Shown piece after piece: positions 8,987 through 18,112 of a DNA stretch of 64,000 bases. Under the pieces are notes generated by a model. It ran no database searches, was not told the origin of the DNA, and saw only the letters and a program-made list of their open reading frames with translations. A program made the translations under genes and the position numbers. Every line of letters starts with the position of its first letter. Position 1 is the first letter of the stretch. The stretch comes from Bacteroidota bacterium (GTDB taxonomy: Bacteria > Bacteroidota > Bacteroidia > Bacteroidales > JAAUTT01), in assembly GCA_030706405.1 (NCBI GenBank), contig JAUZOO010000004.1, positions 124,001-188,000 on the forward strand, read 5' to 3'.

Positions 8987-11900
8987 TCATTGAACATCCA
9001 AAGCATCGAAAGCCAAGCCTTCCATATTGGGAGCAAATATACGAACCTTATAATGTCCGGCATTGATAAAACTTCCGGTAGTGGTACTCATCAGCTTCCA
9101 TTTTTCGCCGGTTTTAGGAAACGAAATCTTGTCGTCTTTCAAAATTGTACCGTCTGAGGCTATCAATTGAATATTTACGAGAACCGGATTATCACTGATA
9201 TTCATATATTTAAACCGCAGCGCATACACCTGAGCCAATCCGGTAGAGATATTCCATTCGATGCTGCTATTTTCTCCTTTAGTAAAGAAAATTCCGGTTT
9301 GTTTCTCAAGAAGCTTTTTCGTGAATTCACCTTTTACAACGGCATCTTCGGCCTTATAGGTAACGTTATTCCGTCCATTTTTATCTTCCGGAAGTTCGCT
9401 CGCCGGGATAGCCACTTTACAGGGAATATTATTCCACGACCAACCGTTGGAAGGCGCTGCTGAGGCTGGTTTTACTGTCTTATCCAAAGTAGCGACAGCT
9501 ATCGCAGAAATGACAGCCTGTCCGGCCTTAACCTCCGGAAAGGATATATCCAGACTTCCACCTTTAACGGTAACAGTCAGCGTTTTCTTAACGGCTGCAT
9601 CATTACCAGCTTCGGACCAAAGATCCAGATCATTGATATATACCGAGTCGTTAACAGCTACATCGAACATCCGCAAACCTTTGCAATCATTGCTACCGCC
9701 TATTCCATGCCACGGCTCGATAAAGTAAAGCTCTACACGGTACGTCCCGTCGGGAACCGGAAAATGATACGAAAGTTTATGACGTCCGAAACGGAAGGTC
9801 TGAAAAAGCAGCCAGTCTTTAGTCCCTTTAACAGGGTCGAAGGTGCGACGCTGACTGGCGAGATACGGATTAAGCTTGTCATAATCGTCGGACCACGAAC
9901 GAGAACCCCAACAATTTTGATTCTTACCAAGGGCAACATCCTGACTCCATGCTTGTCCGTGCGTATCGGTATAAGCATCACCGCCACAATTCACCCGGTA
10001 GAGATAATTGTACCCCGAAGCGGCTTTTAACAGAGGCTTTACATTTTTATACAACGCGGCAAAATGCGGAGCCTGAGTCAAATTATTAAGTACTACCACA
10101 TCGCTTGCAACGGGCTTACCCTTTACATACCCTATGGCATACAAAACATTATATTTAACCGCGACACTATCCCATGTAAAATGAGTACCGATGCCACCTT
10201 TTTTGCGTCGCCCAAGCGAAACGTTTTTTGAGGCATCGTTAAACAATTCTACCTCGTCGCAATTAGAAAAAACGTTAAGACAGGCTTTACGGGGAGCCGA
10301 AAAACGGTCGGGCCAGGTATGTGAAACGATGTAAACCATCGGGTCGGCCTTTGCCGAAACGTAATTGGCACGGTACATATAGTAAACATCGAGCGGCTCC
10401 TCCCATGGCGTTAGTAAACCCTTGTAGTTAAACGGACCAACCTTCTCGGTAATGCGATAGCCTTCGTCGGGCTGTTTACGACCGGGATTATCGTGCGACG
10501 TAAAAACCCATTGAAACTGACCACAAACACTATCTTTAACCGCTTCAGCCAAACGGATTTTCATTTCGAGAAGCTGCCACATACGATCTTCGCTCCAAAC
10601 ACCCTTTTGATCAAAACCATCTTCGGTATGCAGGTCGATGCTTCGCCATGCACCATATTCGCCATTAAGCAGCTGATTCGCCCGCGACAAATCTTTATCG
10701 TAAAACTGTGGATTAGGAGCATATGTTCCACTCCAGTTCTGAACCACATTCCAGTCCGTGCCCTCGCCACCATTGCAGGTAGTGATAACGCGTTGATTTA
10801 CGGCTGTGGGATCCATTTCGCGAATGATAGCGCAACACTCCTCGGCAAACTGTTTAGGTAACGAGCTCTCGTTCTGCAAACCCCACATCATCACCGATGG
10901 AGAGTTTCGACGCTCCTTCAGCCACTGGCGCAACAAATCTTTAAAATTTTTACGAAACTCAGGAGTATCGTACCAAATGTGTGCGGAAAACTGAGGCCAG
11001 AAAAGAATACCAGACTCGTCCCAACATTTTTGATACAGAAGATTATGAGGCTGATGAGCATCGCGGAAAGCATTAAATCCGGCGGCTTTAATTTCTTTAA
11101 CACGAGCGAGGATTTGTTCAGGAGAAAAAGCATGCGATTGACCAAACTGATGTTCATATTCGCATTCACCGTTAATAAACACAGGTTTTCCGTTCAGAAA
11201 AAAACGATTATCTCCATTTTTGCGAAGTATCGGCCAACTCACAGTCCTGATTCCATAAGGCGTAGTTACCACATCTGCTGTTTTCCCACGCTTGTTTACA
11301 GAAGTTTCCAAGCTATATAAATACGGATTTTCGAGGGACCACAAAACAGGATTCTCCACCGGAGCCGATTGTTTAACCACTTTAATTTCCCCTGGCAGAA
11401 GCGTTATCGTTTCCGCAAGACGAAATATATTCTTCCCTGTTTTGCCATTAAATCGGTTTACAACCTGAAATACTTCGGGCATCTTGCCATAATTCCGAAC
11501 TTCCGTTTCGAGATAAACTTTATTGGCTTTTTCATCATTCCAAACATGTACTCCAAATGGCTCCACGCGCACATTATCGGTTATTTCGAGGATTACAGAA
11601 CGAAAAATTCCGAGTGGCTGAGAACCTTCGGAAAAGCCCCATTCGGAACTACATCCGCCACAAACCCAAGGCATATCGGAAATCAAATCAGGATGTTCGG
11701 CCTTTACGGCAAGCGTATTGATTTGTCCGGGCTTCAACACATCGGTCACATCCAGCGTAAACGTTGTCCGTCCGCTAAGATGACGGCCCAAATCCTTTCC
11801 GTTGACAAACACGGTCGCATACGTTCCAACACCTTCAAAACGCAGAAAATAGTGCTTATCTGTCCCGGCATCCGGAGCCTTAAATTCTTTTTTATACCAG

Positions 11901-12181
11901 GCCGTTCCATGCAAATTGCCGTGAACAAGATTACGATAACCACCATAATCGTCCCAGTTGTGCGGGATATCAACCTGCTTCCACCCATCTCGAGGAGCCA
12001 TGTCCGTAAACAAATCCGAAGGAATTATTTTAGCATTAAGTGTGGTGAGCCATTTTTCGTTCAACGAAAAATCTTGCCGTACCGATTGCGCATATCCGTA
12101 AAAACTTAACAGGCACATCCAAATTGCCACAGAATAATATTTCAAGCACCTTGCCTGATGCCATCTCACCTTTACATACAT
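8987..12181 (-). CDS. GH2 glycoside hydrolase (beta-galactosidase-like) with malectin-like domain
   Basis: A 1,064-residue secreted retaining glycosidase. A signal peptide ends near residue 32 (SFYGYAQ). The N-terminal jelly-roll sugar-binding domain (about 35-220; IPHNWDD, GTAWYKKEF, VFVNGKDLG) is followed by an Ig-like domain and the TIM barrel. The acid/base is E438 in GLQNESS and the nucleophile probably E508 in NGEYGAW. The C-terminal third carries a malectin-like carbohydrate-binding domain (about 720-890; YRVNCGGDAYTDTHGQAW, YRVELYFIEPWHG) and a further beta-sandwich, possibly a CBM, after about residue 930. Family members are beta-galactosidases, beta-glucuronidases and related enzymes; the substrate is not predictable from motifs. 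It is the first gene of a likely operon with the rhamnose-mutarotase-like and ROK genes downstream. Confidence 0.88.
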   Translation of the reverse strand: MYVKVRWHQARCLKYYSVAIWMCLLSFYGYAQSVRQDFSLNEKWLTTLNAKIIPSDLFTDMAPRDGWKQVDIPHNWDDYGGYRNLVHGNLHGTAWYKKEFKAPDAGTDKHYFLRFEGVGTYATVFVNGKDLGRHLSGRTTFTLDVTDVLKPGQINTLAVKAEHPDLISDMPWVCGGCSSEWGFSEGSQPLGIFRSVILEITDNVRVEPFGVHVWNDEKANKVYLETEVRNYGKMPEVFQVVNRFNGKTGKNIFRLAETITLLPGEIKVVKQSAPVENPVLWSLENPYLYSLETSVNKRGKTADVVTTPYGIRTVSWPILRKNGDNRFFLNGKPVFINGECEYEHQFGQSHAFSPEQILARVKEIKAAGFNAFRDAHQPHNLLYQKCWDESGILFWPQFSAHIWYDTPEFRKNFKDLLRQWLKERRNSPSVMMWGLQNESSLPKQFAEECCAIIREMDPTAVNQRVITTCNGGEGTDWNVVQNWSGTYAPNPQFYDKDLSRANQLLNGEYGAWRSIDLHTEDGFDQKGVWSEDRMWQLLEMKIRLAEAVKDSVCGQFQWVFTSHDNPGRKQPDEGYRITEKVGPFNYKGLLTPWEEPLDVYYMYRANYVSAKADPMVYIVSHTWPDRFSAPRKACLNVFSNCDEVELFNDASKNVSLGRRKKGGIGTHFTWDSVAVKYNVLYAIGYVKGKPVASDVVVLNNLTQAPHFAALYKNVKPLLKAASGYNYLYRVNCGGDAYTDTHGQAWSQDVALGKNQNCWGSRSWSDDYDKLNPYLASQRRTFDPVKGTKDWLLFQTFRFGRHKLSYHFPVPDGTYRVELYFIEPWHGIGGSNDCKGLRMFDVAVNDSVYINDLDLWSEAGNDAAVKKTLTVTVKGGSLDISFPEVKAGQAVISAIAVATLDKTVKPASAAPSNGWSWNNIPCKVAIPASELPEDKNGRNNVTYKAEDAVVKGEFTKKLLEKQTGIFFTKGENSSIEWNISTGLAQVYALRFKYMNISDNPVLVNIQLIASDGTILKDDKISFPKTGEKWKLMSTTTGSFINAGHYKVRIFAPNMEGLAFDALDVQ

Positions 12182-12660
12182 TTTTCTGTAATTTAGTAGT
12201 TTAACCTATAAAACAGGCCTCAATTGTTGGGGAATTTTGCAACCAAAACCATGCCACGATTACAATCCAAAATAAACGCAATTAAATTGAAAGTCCAAAA
12301 TTAAAAATCAATCTTAAATTTTATAAAAAAGGTTTATTTTAATTCATTAATGGAGTTCGGTATTCATTACAAAATGATATTAACCAATATAATATAGCAA
12401 ATTTAATTAAATCGTAAAAAAACGAAACAATTCAAAATAAATCACATAGAAAAAACATAATCTTAAACAAAACATTGCCAATATTTAACTACAACCTCAC
12501 CTATCGTCTCGCAACACAAATATCTATATATAAATAATTTACACATAAAACCAATTAAAACCAAACCAACAACACCAACAGCGATTATTAAATAATAATA
12601 TTTATTAAACATGACTTTTAAAAAAAGCACAGAAATCCAACCCTTAGTTTAATGTATAAA
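12182..12660. other. Long AT-rich intergenic region
   Basis: About 480 bp upstream of the GH2 gene, very AT-rich with dense stops in all frames. It should contain the GH2 promoter; a minus-strand -7-like octamer (TAATTTTG) lies at about 12295-12302 without a clear -33 element. I see no genes here. The candidate small RNA begins just to the right. Confidence 0.4.
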
Positions 12661-12664
12661 TAAG

Positions 12665-12694
12665 TTGCCCGTTCGATAAAAAATGCTACTTTTG
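12665..12694 (+). promoter_or_regulatory. Bacteroidota-type promoter for a candidate small RNA
   Basis: A TTG at 12665-12667 is followed after 19 nt by TACTTTTG at 12687-12694. This matches the known Bacteroidetes sigma-ABfr consensus (TTTG, 19-21 nt, TAnnTTTG). Transcription would start near 12701. No plus-strand protein gene follows before the terminator 50 nt later. Confidence 0.6.
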
Positions 12695-12700
12695 CAGCTT

Positions 12701-12780
12701 AAATACTAGTTTGTAGTAGTAGTAGTTTAGTAGTAATAGTTTTACAACCGCCCCGGAGTGACTCCTCGGCGGTTTTTTTA
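12701..12780 (+). ncRNA. Candidate free-standing small RNA (about 80 nt)
   Basis: A short transcript unit with its own promoter (TTG-N19-TACTTTTG) and an intrinsic terminator (12746-12774, then a T-run to 12779), placed between two minus-strand genes. The middle holds a GTA triplet tract (about 12713-12734) full of TAG/TAA stops, so it does not encode a peptide of useful size. Function and family are unknown to me. The transcript boundaries are predictions from promoter spacing and the T-run. Confidence 0.5.
12746..12779 (+). terminator. Intrinsic terminator of candidate small RNA
   Basis: Outer stem aaccgcc (12746-12752) with ggcggtt (12768-12774), a two-base internal mismatch, inner stem ggag/ctcc with a TGA triloop, then seven Ts (12773-12779). 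This is a textbook Rho-independent terminator on the plus strand. Confidence 0.75.
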
Positions 12781-12837
12781 TGTCATAAATAGAAAATGTT
12801 AAATCACATTTAAACAATTAATATTACATAAACAACA

Positions 12838-12874
12838 ATCCCCCAACAAGTCTGACAACAACATGTCGGGGGAT
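12838..12874 (-). terminator. Candidate terminator after the acyltransferase-type gene
   Basis: A stem of atccccc with gggggat encloses a loop containing a further short aca/tgt pairing, 23-59 nt beyond the stop of the minus-strand gene at 12897. On the minus strand it is followed by a T-rich stretch (attgttgttt). Placement and GC-rich stem support a terminator; the U-tract is imperfect. Confidence 0.5.
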
Positions 12875-12896
12875 CATTATTTCATGCATATCAGTT

Positions 12897-14000
12897 TTAA
12901 ACTTTCAGGAATATTTTTTGCCGGTAAAGGAAATACAGGAACAGCCATTTTACTATCAATATGCAAAATATGTTGAACGTATGCTGAAAATTGCCCAAAT
13001 GAGGAGTTATACCCCGGATAAATATATGAGCAACAACGCCAAAATCAAAAACTCCCTGAACTACATAAATCGTTATTGAATTCATACCAATAACCCGAAA
13101 CGGGAAAGCCCATCGGGAGTAACCTTTCACATCTATTATCCAGAAGAAAAGGCATATTGCAAGAATGGACAAACCACAGGTTAAAAGTACAAAAGAGCCT
13201 GTCCATAGATATTTATTAATTGGATAAATAAAATTCCATAATAAAGCTACGCCTATCAACGAGAATGCAGAAAGAAGGAATATTTTTATTTTCTGCTGAG
13301 AAGAAATATCGCTAATAAGTCTGGCGCCGGCCCAAACACCAACCAAAACATTGGCAATTGCCGGAAAATTGCTAAGTAACCCTTCATTATCGCCGAACTT
13401 ATAACAACAAAACGACCCCGGCAAAAAATGCTGGTCGATATACGCACAAAGATTACCTTCGGGAGTCAGATGGTACGCTCCATGTCCCGGAACCGGCACC
13501 AACAAAAGCAGAAGCCAGTAGCCTAATGTAATACATCCGGCCCAAACGAGCTGCCCTTTTGCTTTAAAATTCATAACAATAACAGAGGCGAACAAATAAG
13601 TAAAAGCAATGCGATGCAACACTCCTGTATATCGAAGTGTCTCAAAATTAAAACCGAACAAGCCATTATAAATCATCCCGAAAATATAAAGCAGCACCGT
13701 ACGACGGATAACATGCATGTACATCTTCTGCTTCGAGTCGCCGCGTTCCAAACGTTTTGTTATAGAAAATGGCATGCTCAGGCCCATAATAAAAAGGAAC
13801 AAAGGAAATATAAGATCGTAAAAACGAAAACCGGACCAAGGGACATGATCCAATTGCAATGCTAATTTTCCAAAGAAAGTACTTCCAATAAATGTAAATA
13901 GTGTAATAAAAAAGGCGTCGCCGCCAGTAATCCAAAACATATCAAAGCCTCTGAGTGCATCAATAGAGGCTATCCGTGAAGATTTAGGTTCCGCTGCCAT
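12897..14000 (-). CDS. Multi-pass membrane acyltransferase-like protein (DUF5009/NagX type)
   Basis: A 367-residue integral membrane protein with about ten hydrophobic segments. It carries the family signatures S-I-D-A-L-R-G-F-D-M at residues 12-21, FYDLIFPLFLFIMGLS near 60-75, RRTVLLYIFGMIYNG near 99-113 and VLHRIAFTYL near 127. These place it with heparan-alpha-glucosaminide N-acetyltransferase-like proteins (DUF5009/DUF1624 group), which in human HGSNAT pass an acetyl group across the membrane to amino sugars. In Bacteroidota the related gene is often called nagX and found near sugar-use genes. The bacterial function is not settled. It is transcribed after metY (113-bp gap). Confidence 0.75.
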   Translation of the reverse strand: MAAEPKSSRIASIDALRGFDMFWITGGDAFFITLFTFIGSTFFGKLALQLDHVPWSGFRFYDLIFPLFLFIMGLSMPFSITKRLERGDSKQKMYMHVIRRTVLLYIFGMIYNGLFGFNFETLRYTGVLHRIAFTYLFASVIVMNFKAKGQLVWAGCITLGYWLLLLLVPVPGHGAYHLTPEGNLCAYIDQHFLPGSFCCYKFGDNEGLLSNFPAIANVLVGVWAGARLISDISSQQKIKIFLLSAFSLIGVALLWNFIYPINKYLWTGSFVLLTCGLSILAICLFFWIIDVKGYSRWAFPFRVIGMNSITIYVVQGVFDFGVVAHIFIRGITPHLGNFQHTFNIFCILIVKWLFLYFLYRQKIFLKV

Positions 14001-14113
14001 AAGGAATTTAGTTAGTTGTAAATGTTATTAACTTACGATTGGCAATTTTAGATTAACGATTCAACCTGACAACTCAAACGAATCGTGAATCCCAATCACC
14101 AATCGCAAATCAG

Positions 14114-15394
14114 TTAAGCTTCCAAAGCTTGTTCAATATCAGCAATAATATCGTCGGCACTTTCAATACCTACGGAAAACCTTATTAAATCGGGTGCCAC
14201 TCCGGCAGCAATCAGCTGTTCATCGCTCAACTGACGGTGCGTATGACTAGCCGGATGGAGTACCGATGTACGGGCATCAGCCACATGGGTTACAATAGCC
14301 GCCAGTTTCAGGTTATCCATAAAACGGATCGACAAGTCGCGTCCGCCCTTTAAGCCAAAAGAAACAACACCACACGAACCATTAGGAAGATATTTCTGAG
14401 CGAGATCATAATATTTATCGCCTTTAAGTCCGCAATAATTAACCCAGGCAACCTTGTCATTATTTTTAAGATATTCGGCCACTTTTTGCGCATTTTCACA
14501 ATGGCGAGACATACGTAAATGAAGGGACTCTAACCCCAGATTTATTAAAAAGGCGTTCTGAGGAGACTGAATAGCCCCAAGGTCGCGCATCAACTGAACG
14601 GTAGCTTTAGTAATGAAAGCCCCCTTGCCAAATGCCTTGCTGTACGTCAGGCCGTGATACGACGGATCGGGTTCGGTTAAGCCCGGAAATTTTTCGGCAT
14701 GAGCATCCCAGTCGAAGTTTCCACTATCCACAATAACTCCGCCAACACTGCTGGCATGCCCGTCCATATATTTGGTTGTTGAATGAATTACAATATCAGC
14801 GCCCCACTCAAACGGGCGGCAGTTTATTGGTGTAGCAAAAGTATTGTCGACTATCAATGGAATTCCGTTACTGTGAGCTACGCGGGCAAACTTTTCAATA
14901 TCAAATACGGCAATTCCGGGATTACTGATAGTTTCACCAAACAACAATTTTGTATTAGGTTGAATGGCAGCTGCAATTTCTTCGGCAGAAGCGTCCTGAT
15001 TTATAAAAGTTGTTTCGATACCCATCTTTTTAAGCGTAACCGCAAAAAGATTAAACGTGCCTCCATAAATTGTAGAGGAACTAACAAGGTGATCTCCGGC
15101 AGAACAAAGATTAAAAATTGCGAAAAAAGAAGCCGCCTGCCCGCTCGACGTCAGCATAGCTCCAACCCCACCTTCAAGTGCCGCTATCTTGGCAGCAACC
15201 GCATCGTTGGTTGGGTTCTGCAACCGAGTATAGAAATAGCCGCTATCTTCCAAATCGAAAAGCCGGGCCATTTGTTCGCTGGTATCGTACTTAAAGGTTG
15301 TACTTTGATAGATGGGAAGCACCCGTGGCTCGCCTTTTTTAGGACTCCAGCCAGCCTGAACACACAGCGTGTCGTTACTTTGTTTTTTAGTCAT
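14114..15394 (-). CDS. metY: O-acetylhomoserine sulfhydrylase family (Cys/Met metabolism PLP enzyme)
   Basis: A 426-residue PLP-dependent enzyme. It probably makes homocysteine from O-acetylhomoserine and sulfide. The PLP-binding lysine is K208 in VIHSTTKYMDGH; D183 in PLIVDNTFATP would pair with the pyridine nitrogen, and the N-terminal YQSTTF and YFYTRLQNPTNDAVAAKIAALEGG motifs are typical. Length and the long C-terminal part (SVGIESADDIIADIEQAL end) fit MetY better than the shorter MetB/MetC enzymes. The sequence does not separate it fully from O-acetylserine-using members. It stands alone on the minus strand, divergent from the malic enzyme with a 241-bp gap. Confidence 0.85.
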   Translation of the reverse strand: MTKKQSNDTLCVQAGWSPKKGEPRVLPIYQSTTFKYDTSEQMARLFDLEDSGYFYTRLQNPTNDAVAAKIAALEGGVGAMLTSSGQAASFFAIFNLCSAGDHLVSSSTIYGGTFNLFAVTLKKMGIETTFINQDASAEEIAAAIQPNTKLLFGETISNPGIAVFDIEKFARVAHSNGIPLIVDNTFATPINCRPFEWGADIVIHSTTKYMDGHASSVGGVIVDSGNFDWDAHAEKFPGLTEPDPSYHGLTYSKAFGKGAFITKATVQLMRDLGAIQSPQNAFLINLGLESLHLRMSRHCENAQKVAEYLKNNDKVAWVNYCGLKGDKYYDLAQKYLPNGSCGVVSFGLKGGRDLSIRFMDNLKLAAIVTHVADARTSVLHPASHTHRQLSDEQLIAAGVAPDLIRFSVGIESADDIIADIEQALEA

Positions 15395-15635
15395 GATTTC
15401 GATAAAAATTTAACGACTTAAAAATAACGTTTTAATTGTTTGTTAGAATCTTTAATCGAAAGTTGTTAAACAAGCCAATTTCCTCCAGATCGAATTATTC
15501 AAAACACAAAAAATCCAGCGACATTTCTGTCATCATGCTAAATAAAACCATTTTACCCGAAGACAGATATTAATGAATTAGCTACTTTTACAGATTCATA
15601 AAAAGCATACGAAACAACCTAAAATATAATATATA

Positions 15636-17915
15636 ATGAGCACCAACAGCAGGACTGACGCCTTGGCTTACCATTCGGAAGGGCGTCCGGGAAAGATTCA
15701 GGTAATCCCCACAAAACCGCATAGCACACAGCGCGACCTGTCGCTGGCCTATTCACCGGGAGTTGCCGAGCCATGCCTCGAAATAGAAAAAGACCCTCAG
15801 AAAGCTTACGAATATACCGCCAAAGGAAATCTTGTTGCTGTTATATCGAACGGCACCGCTGTTCTGGGATTAGGCGATATCGGCGCGGTTGCCGGGAAGC
15901 CCGTAATGGAAGGGAAAGGCCTTCTGTTTAAAATATTTGCAGACATCGATGTTTTCGATATTGAAATCAACGAAAAAGACCCGGCCAAATTTATTGAAGT
16001 AGTAAAGGCCATTTCCCCGACTTTTGGAGGAATAAACCTCGAAGACATTAAAGCCCCGGAGTGTTTTGAGATTGAAGAAAAGCTAAAAGAACAGCTCGAC
16101 ATCCCCCTCATGCACGATGACCAGCACGGTACGGCCATCATTTCCGGAGCAGCATTACTAAATTCACTTGAACTTGTAGGTAAAAAAATTGAAGAGGTTA
16201 CCATCGTCATCAATGGAGCCGGAGCAGCCGCATCGTCATGTACCCGCTTGTATATGCATCTGGGAGCAAAACTCGAAAACATCGTAATGGTCGACAGTAA
16301 AGGCGTTATCTCTACCCGCCGGACAGACCTGAACGACCGCAAACGCCCTTTTGCCACTTCGCGTGAAATTAATACGCTCGAAGAAGCCGTTACCGGAGCC
16401 GATGTATTTGTTGGACTTTCTGTTGCCGGAGTATTAAAGCCCAGCATGGTTCGAAGCATGGCCAAAGATCCCATTGTTTTTGCACTGGCAAACCCGAATC
16501 CTGAAATTTCGTACGAAGATGCTATCGCCTCCCGCCCCGACATCATTTTTGCCACCGGGCGCAGCGATCACCCTAACCAGGTTAACAACGTACTGGGATT
16601 TCCATTCATCTTCCGTGGAGCACTTGACGTTCGCGCAACCTGCATTAACGAAGAGATGAAAGTAGCAGCTACCCTAGCTATTGCTCAAATCACCAAAGAA
16701 CCCGTTCCCGAAGTTGTTACCGCAGCCTACAACACTACGCACCTCAGCTTCGGTCGTGAATACATCATTCCTAAACCGCTTGATCCACGACTCCTGGAAA
16801 CGGTTGCCCCCGCAGTGGCCAAAGCGGCTATAGAAAGCGGAGTTGCTCGTAAAACCATTGAAGATTGGGATGCTTACGCAGAACAACTACGACACCGCAT
16901 GGGCCTCGACAACAAACTAATCCGCGGTTTAAGCGAAAAAGCAAAAGAAAACCCCAAACGCGTGGTATTTGCCGAGGCAAACCACATCAACATGTTAAAA
17001 GCCGCATCGGTTGCTCGTGCCGAAGGCATTTGCATTCCTATTCTTTTAGGAAACGAAGAACGCATCGAAAAGATCATCGGTGAAAATAACATCGACCTTG
17101 ACGGGGTTGAAATTGTAAATATGCGCCACGACCGCGAAGAATGCCGTCGTCAACGTTATGCCCAGATGCTGACCGAAAAACGTCAACGCGAAGGAATGAC
17201 CTTTACCGAGGCATACGAAAAAATGTTCGATCGCAACTATTTTGGCATGACCATGGTGGAGGCCGGTGAAGCAGACGCTTGCATAACCGGCGTTTACACC
17301 AAATTTAACGATGCCATCAAACCGGCAATTGAAATTGTTGGTATTCGCGAAGGATTAAAACACATTGCTGGACTGAACATCGTAAATAATAAACTTGGCA
17401 CATTCTTCTTTGCCGACACACTGGTAAACAACCGTCCGGAAGCCGACACACTGGTTGACGTAGCTTTACTTACCAACCATTCGGTAAAACTATTCAACGT
17501 AGAACCAGTAATTGCCATGCTTTCGTACTCCAACTTTGGCGAACGCAGCACAGGAAGTCCGGCAGCCGTTCACGAAGCTGTAGCCCGCATCCATGCCGAA
17601 CATCCGGACGTGATGCTCGACGGCGAAATGCAGGTAAACTTTGCTTTGGATAAAAACCTACGTCACGAAAAATTTCCGTTCTCCAAAATCGACGGAAAAG
17701 ATGTAAACACACTGATATTCCCGAACCTCAACTCGGCCAACATTTCTTATAAGATGATGTTGGAAATAGGTATGAGCGAAAATATCGGACCAATCCAGAT
17801 GGGTCTGAACAAACCAATCCACATCCTGAACATCGAAAGTTCGGTACGCGACATCGTAAACATGGTGACCATTGCCGTTATCGATGCTGGGTTTGAAGAA
17901 CAGAAACTGAGATAG
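15636..17915 (+). CDS. maeB: NADP-dependent malic enzyme with C-terminal phosphotransacetylase domain
   Basis: A 759-residue fusion. Residues about 15-410 are the malic enzyme: N-terminal malic domain (SLAYSPGVAEPCLEI, GNLVAVISNGTAVLGLGDIG), divalent-metal and substrate region LMHDDQHGTA, then a nucleotide-binding fold (VINGAGAAASSCTRL) near 190-205. It decarboxylates malate to pyruvate with NADPH formation. Residues about 430-759 resemble phosphate acetyl/butyryltransferase (RVVFAEANHINMLKAA, ILLGNEERIEKI). In characterised MaeB enzymes this part is regulatory, responding to acetyl-CoA, and is not known to be active. Full-length for the MaeB class. It is followed by two strong hairpins, so it is probably transcribed alone. 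Confidence 0.92.
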   Translation: MSTNSRTDALAYHSEGRPGKIQVIPTKPHSTQRDLSLAYSPGVAEPCLEIEKDPQKAYEYTAKGNLVAVISNGTAVLGLGDIGAVAGKPVMEGKGLLFKIFADIDVFDIEINEKDPAKFIEVVKAISPTFGGINLEDIKAPECFEIEEKLKEQLDIPLMHDDQHGTAIISGAALLNSLELVGKKIEEVTIVINGAGAAASSCTRLYMHLGAKLENIVMVDSKGVISTRRTDLNDRKRPFATSREINTLEEAVTGADVFVGLSVAGVLKPSMVRSMAKDPIVFALANPNPEISYEDAIASRPDIIFATGRSDHPNQVNNVLGFPFIFRGALDVRATCINEEMKVAATLAIAQITKEPVPEVVTAAYNTTHLSFGREYIIPKPLDPRLLETVAPAVAKAAIESGVARKTIEDWDAYAEQLRHRMGLDNKLIRGLSEKAKENPKRVVFAEANHINMLKAASVARAEGICIPILLGNEERIEKIIGENNIDLDGVEIVNMRHDREECRRQRYAQMLTEKRQREGMTFTEAYEKMFDRNYFGMTMVEAGEADACITGVYTKFNDAIKPAIEIVGIREGLKHIAGLNIVNNKLGTFFFADTLVNNRPEADTLVDVALLTNHSVKLFNVEPVIAMLSYSNFGERSTGSPAAVHEAVARIHAEHPDVMLDGEMQVNFALDKNLRHEKFPFSKIDGKDVNTLIFPNLNSANISYKMMLEIGMSENIGPIQMGLNKPIHILNIESSVRDIVNMVTIAVIDAGFEEQKLR

Positions 17916-17920
17916 AGATA

Positions 17921-17960
17921 AAAAATGGGTTGTAAACCTACTGATTTACAACCCATTTTT
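17921..17960 (+). terminator. Intrinsic terminator after maeB
   Basis: A perfect 16-bp stem (17921-17936 with 17945-17960) and an 8-nt loop ending in five Ts, 5 nt after the maeB stop codon. Confidence 0.85.
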
Positions 17961-18034
17961 AACAATTAAATATTGGACAATTGGTCCACCGACAAAATCA
18001 CCGTCTTCGCCCATTCCGCCCTTATCGAACACAA

Positions 18035-18069
18035 AAAAAGCCGCTTAAATAATATTTAAGCGGCTTTTT
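18035..18069. terminator. Bidirectional terminator between maeB and ppiD
   Basis: A perfect 16-bp stem (18035-18050 with 18054-18069), loop AAT, with A-runs on one side and T-runs on the other. It lies between two convergent genes and can stop transcription from both. Confidence 0.85.
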
Positions 18070-18112
18070 AAATTTTATATACTGCTGTTAGGTACAGCGT
18101 ATGTTCACTATT

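Noticed and set aside
12713-12734. GTA triplet tract considered as a CRISPR or microsatellite array
   Set aside because: It is only a few triplets long, without spacers, and lies inside the candidate small RNA.
15552-15590. maeB promoter with TACTTTTA as -7 box
   Set aside because: The last base departs from consensus and the only T-rich -33 candidate is about 27 nt away, outside the normal spacing.
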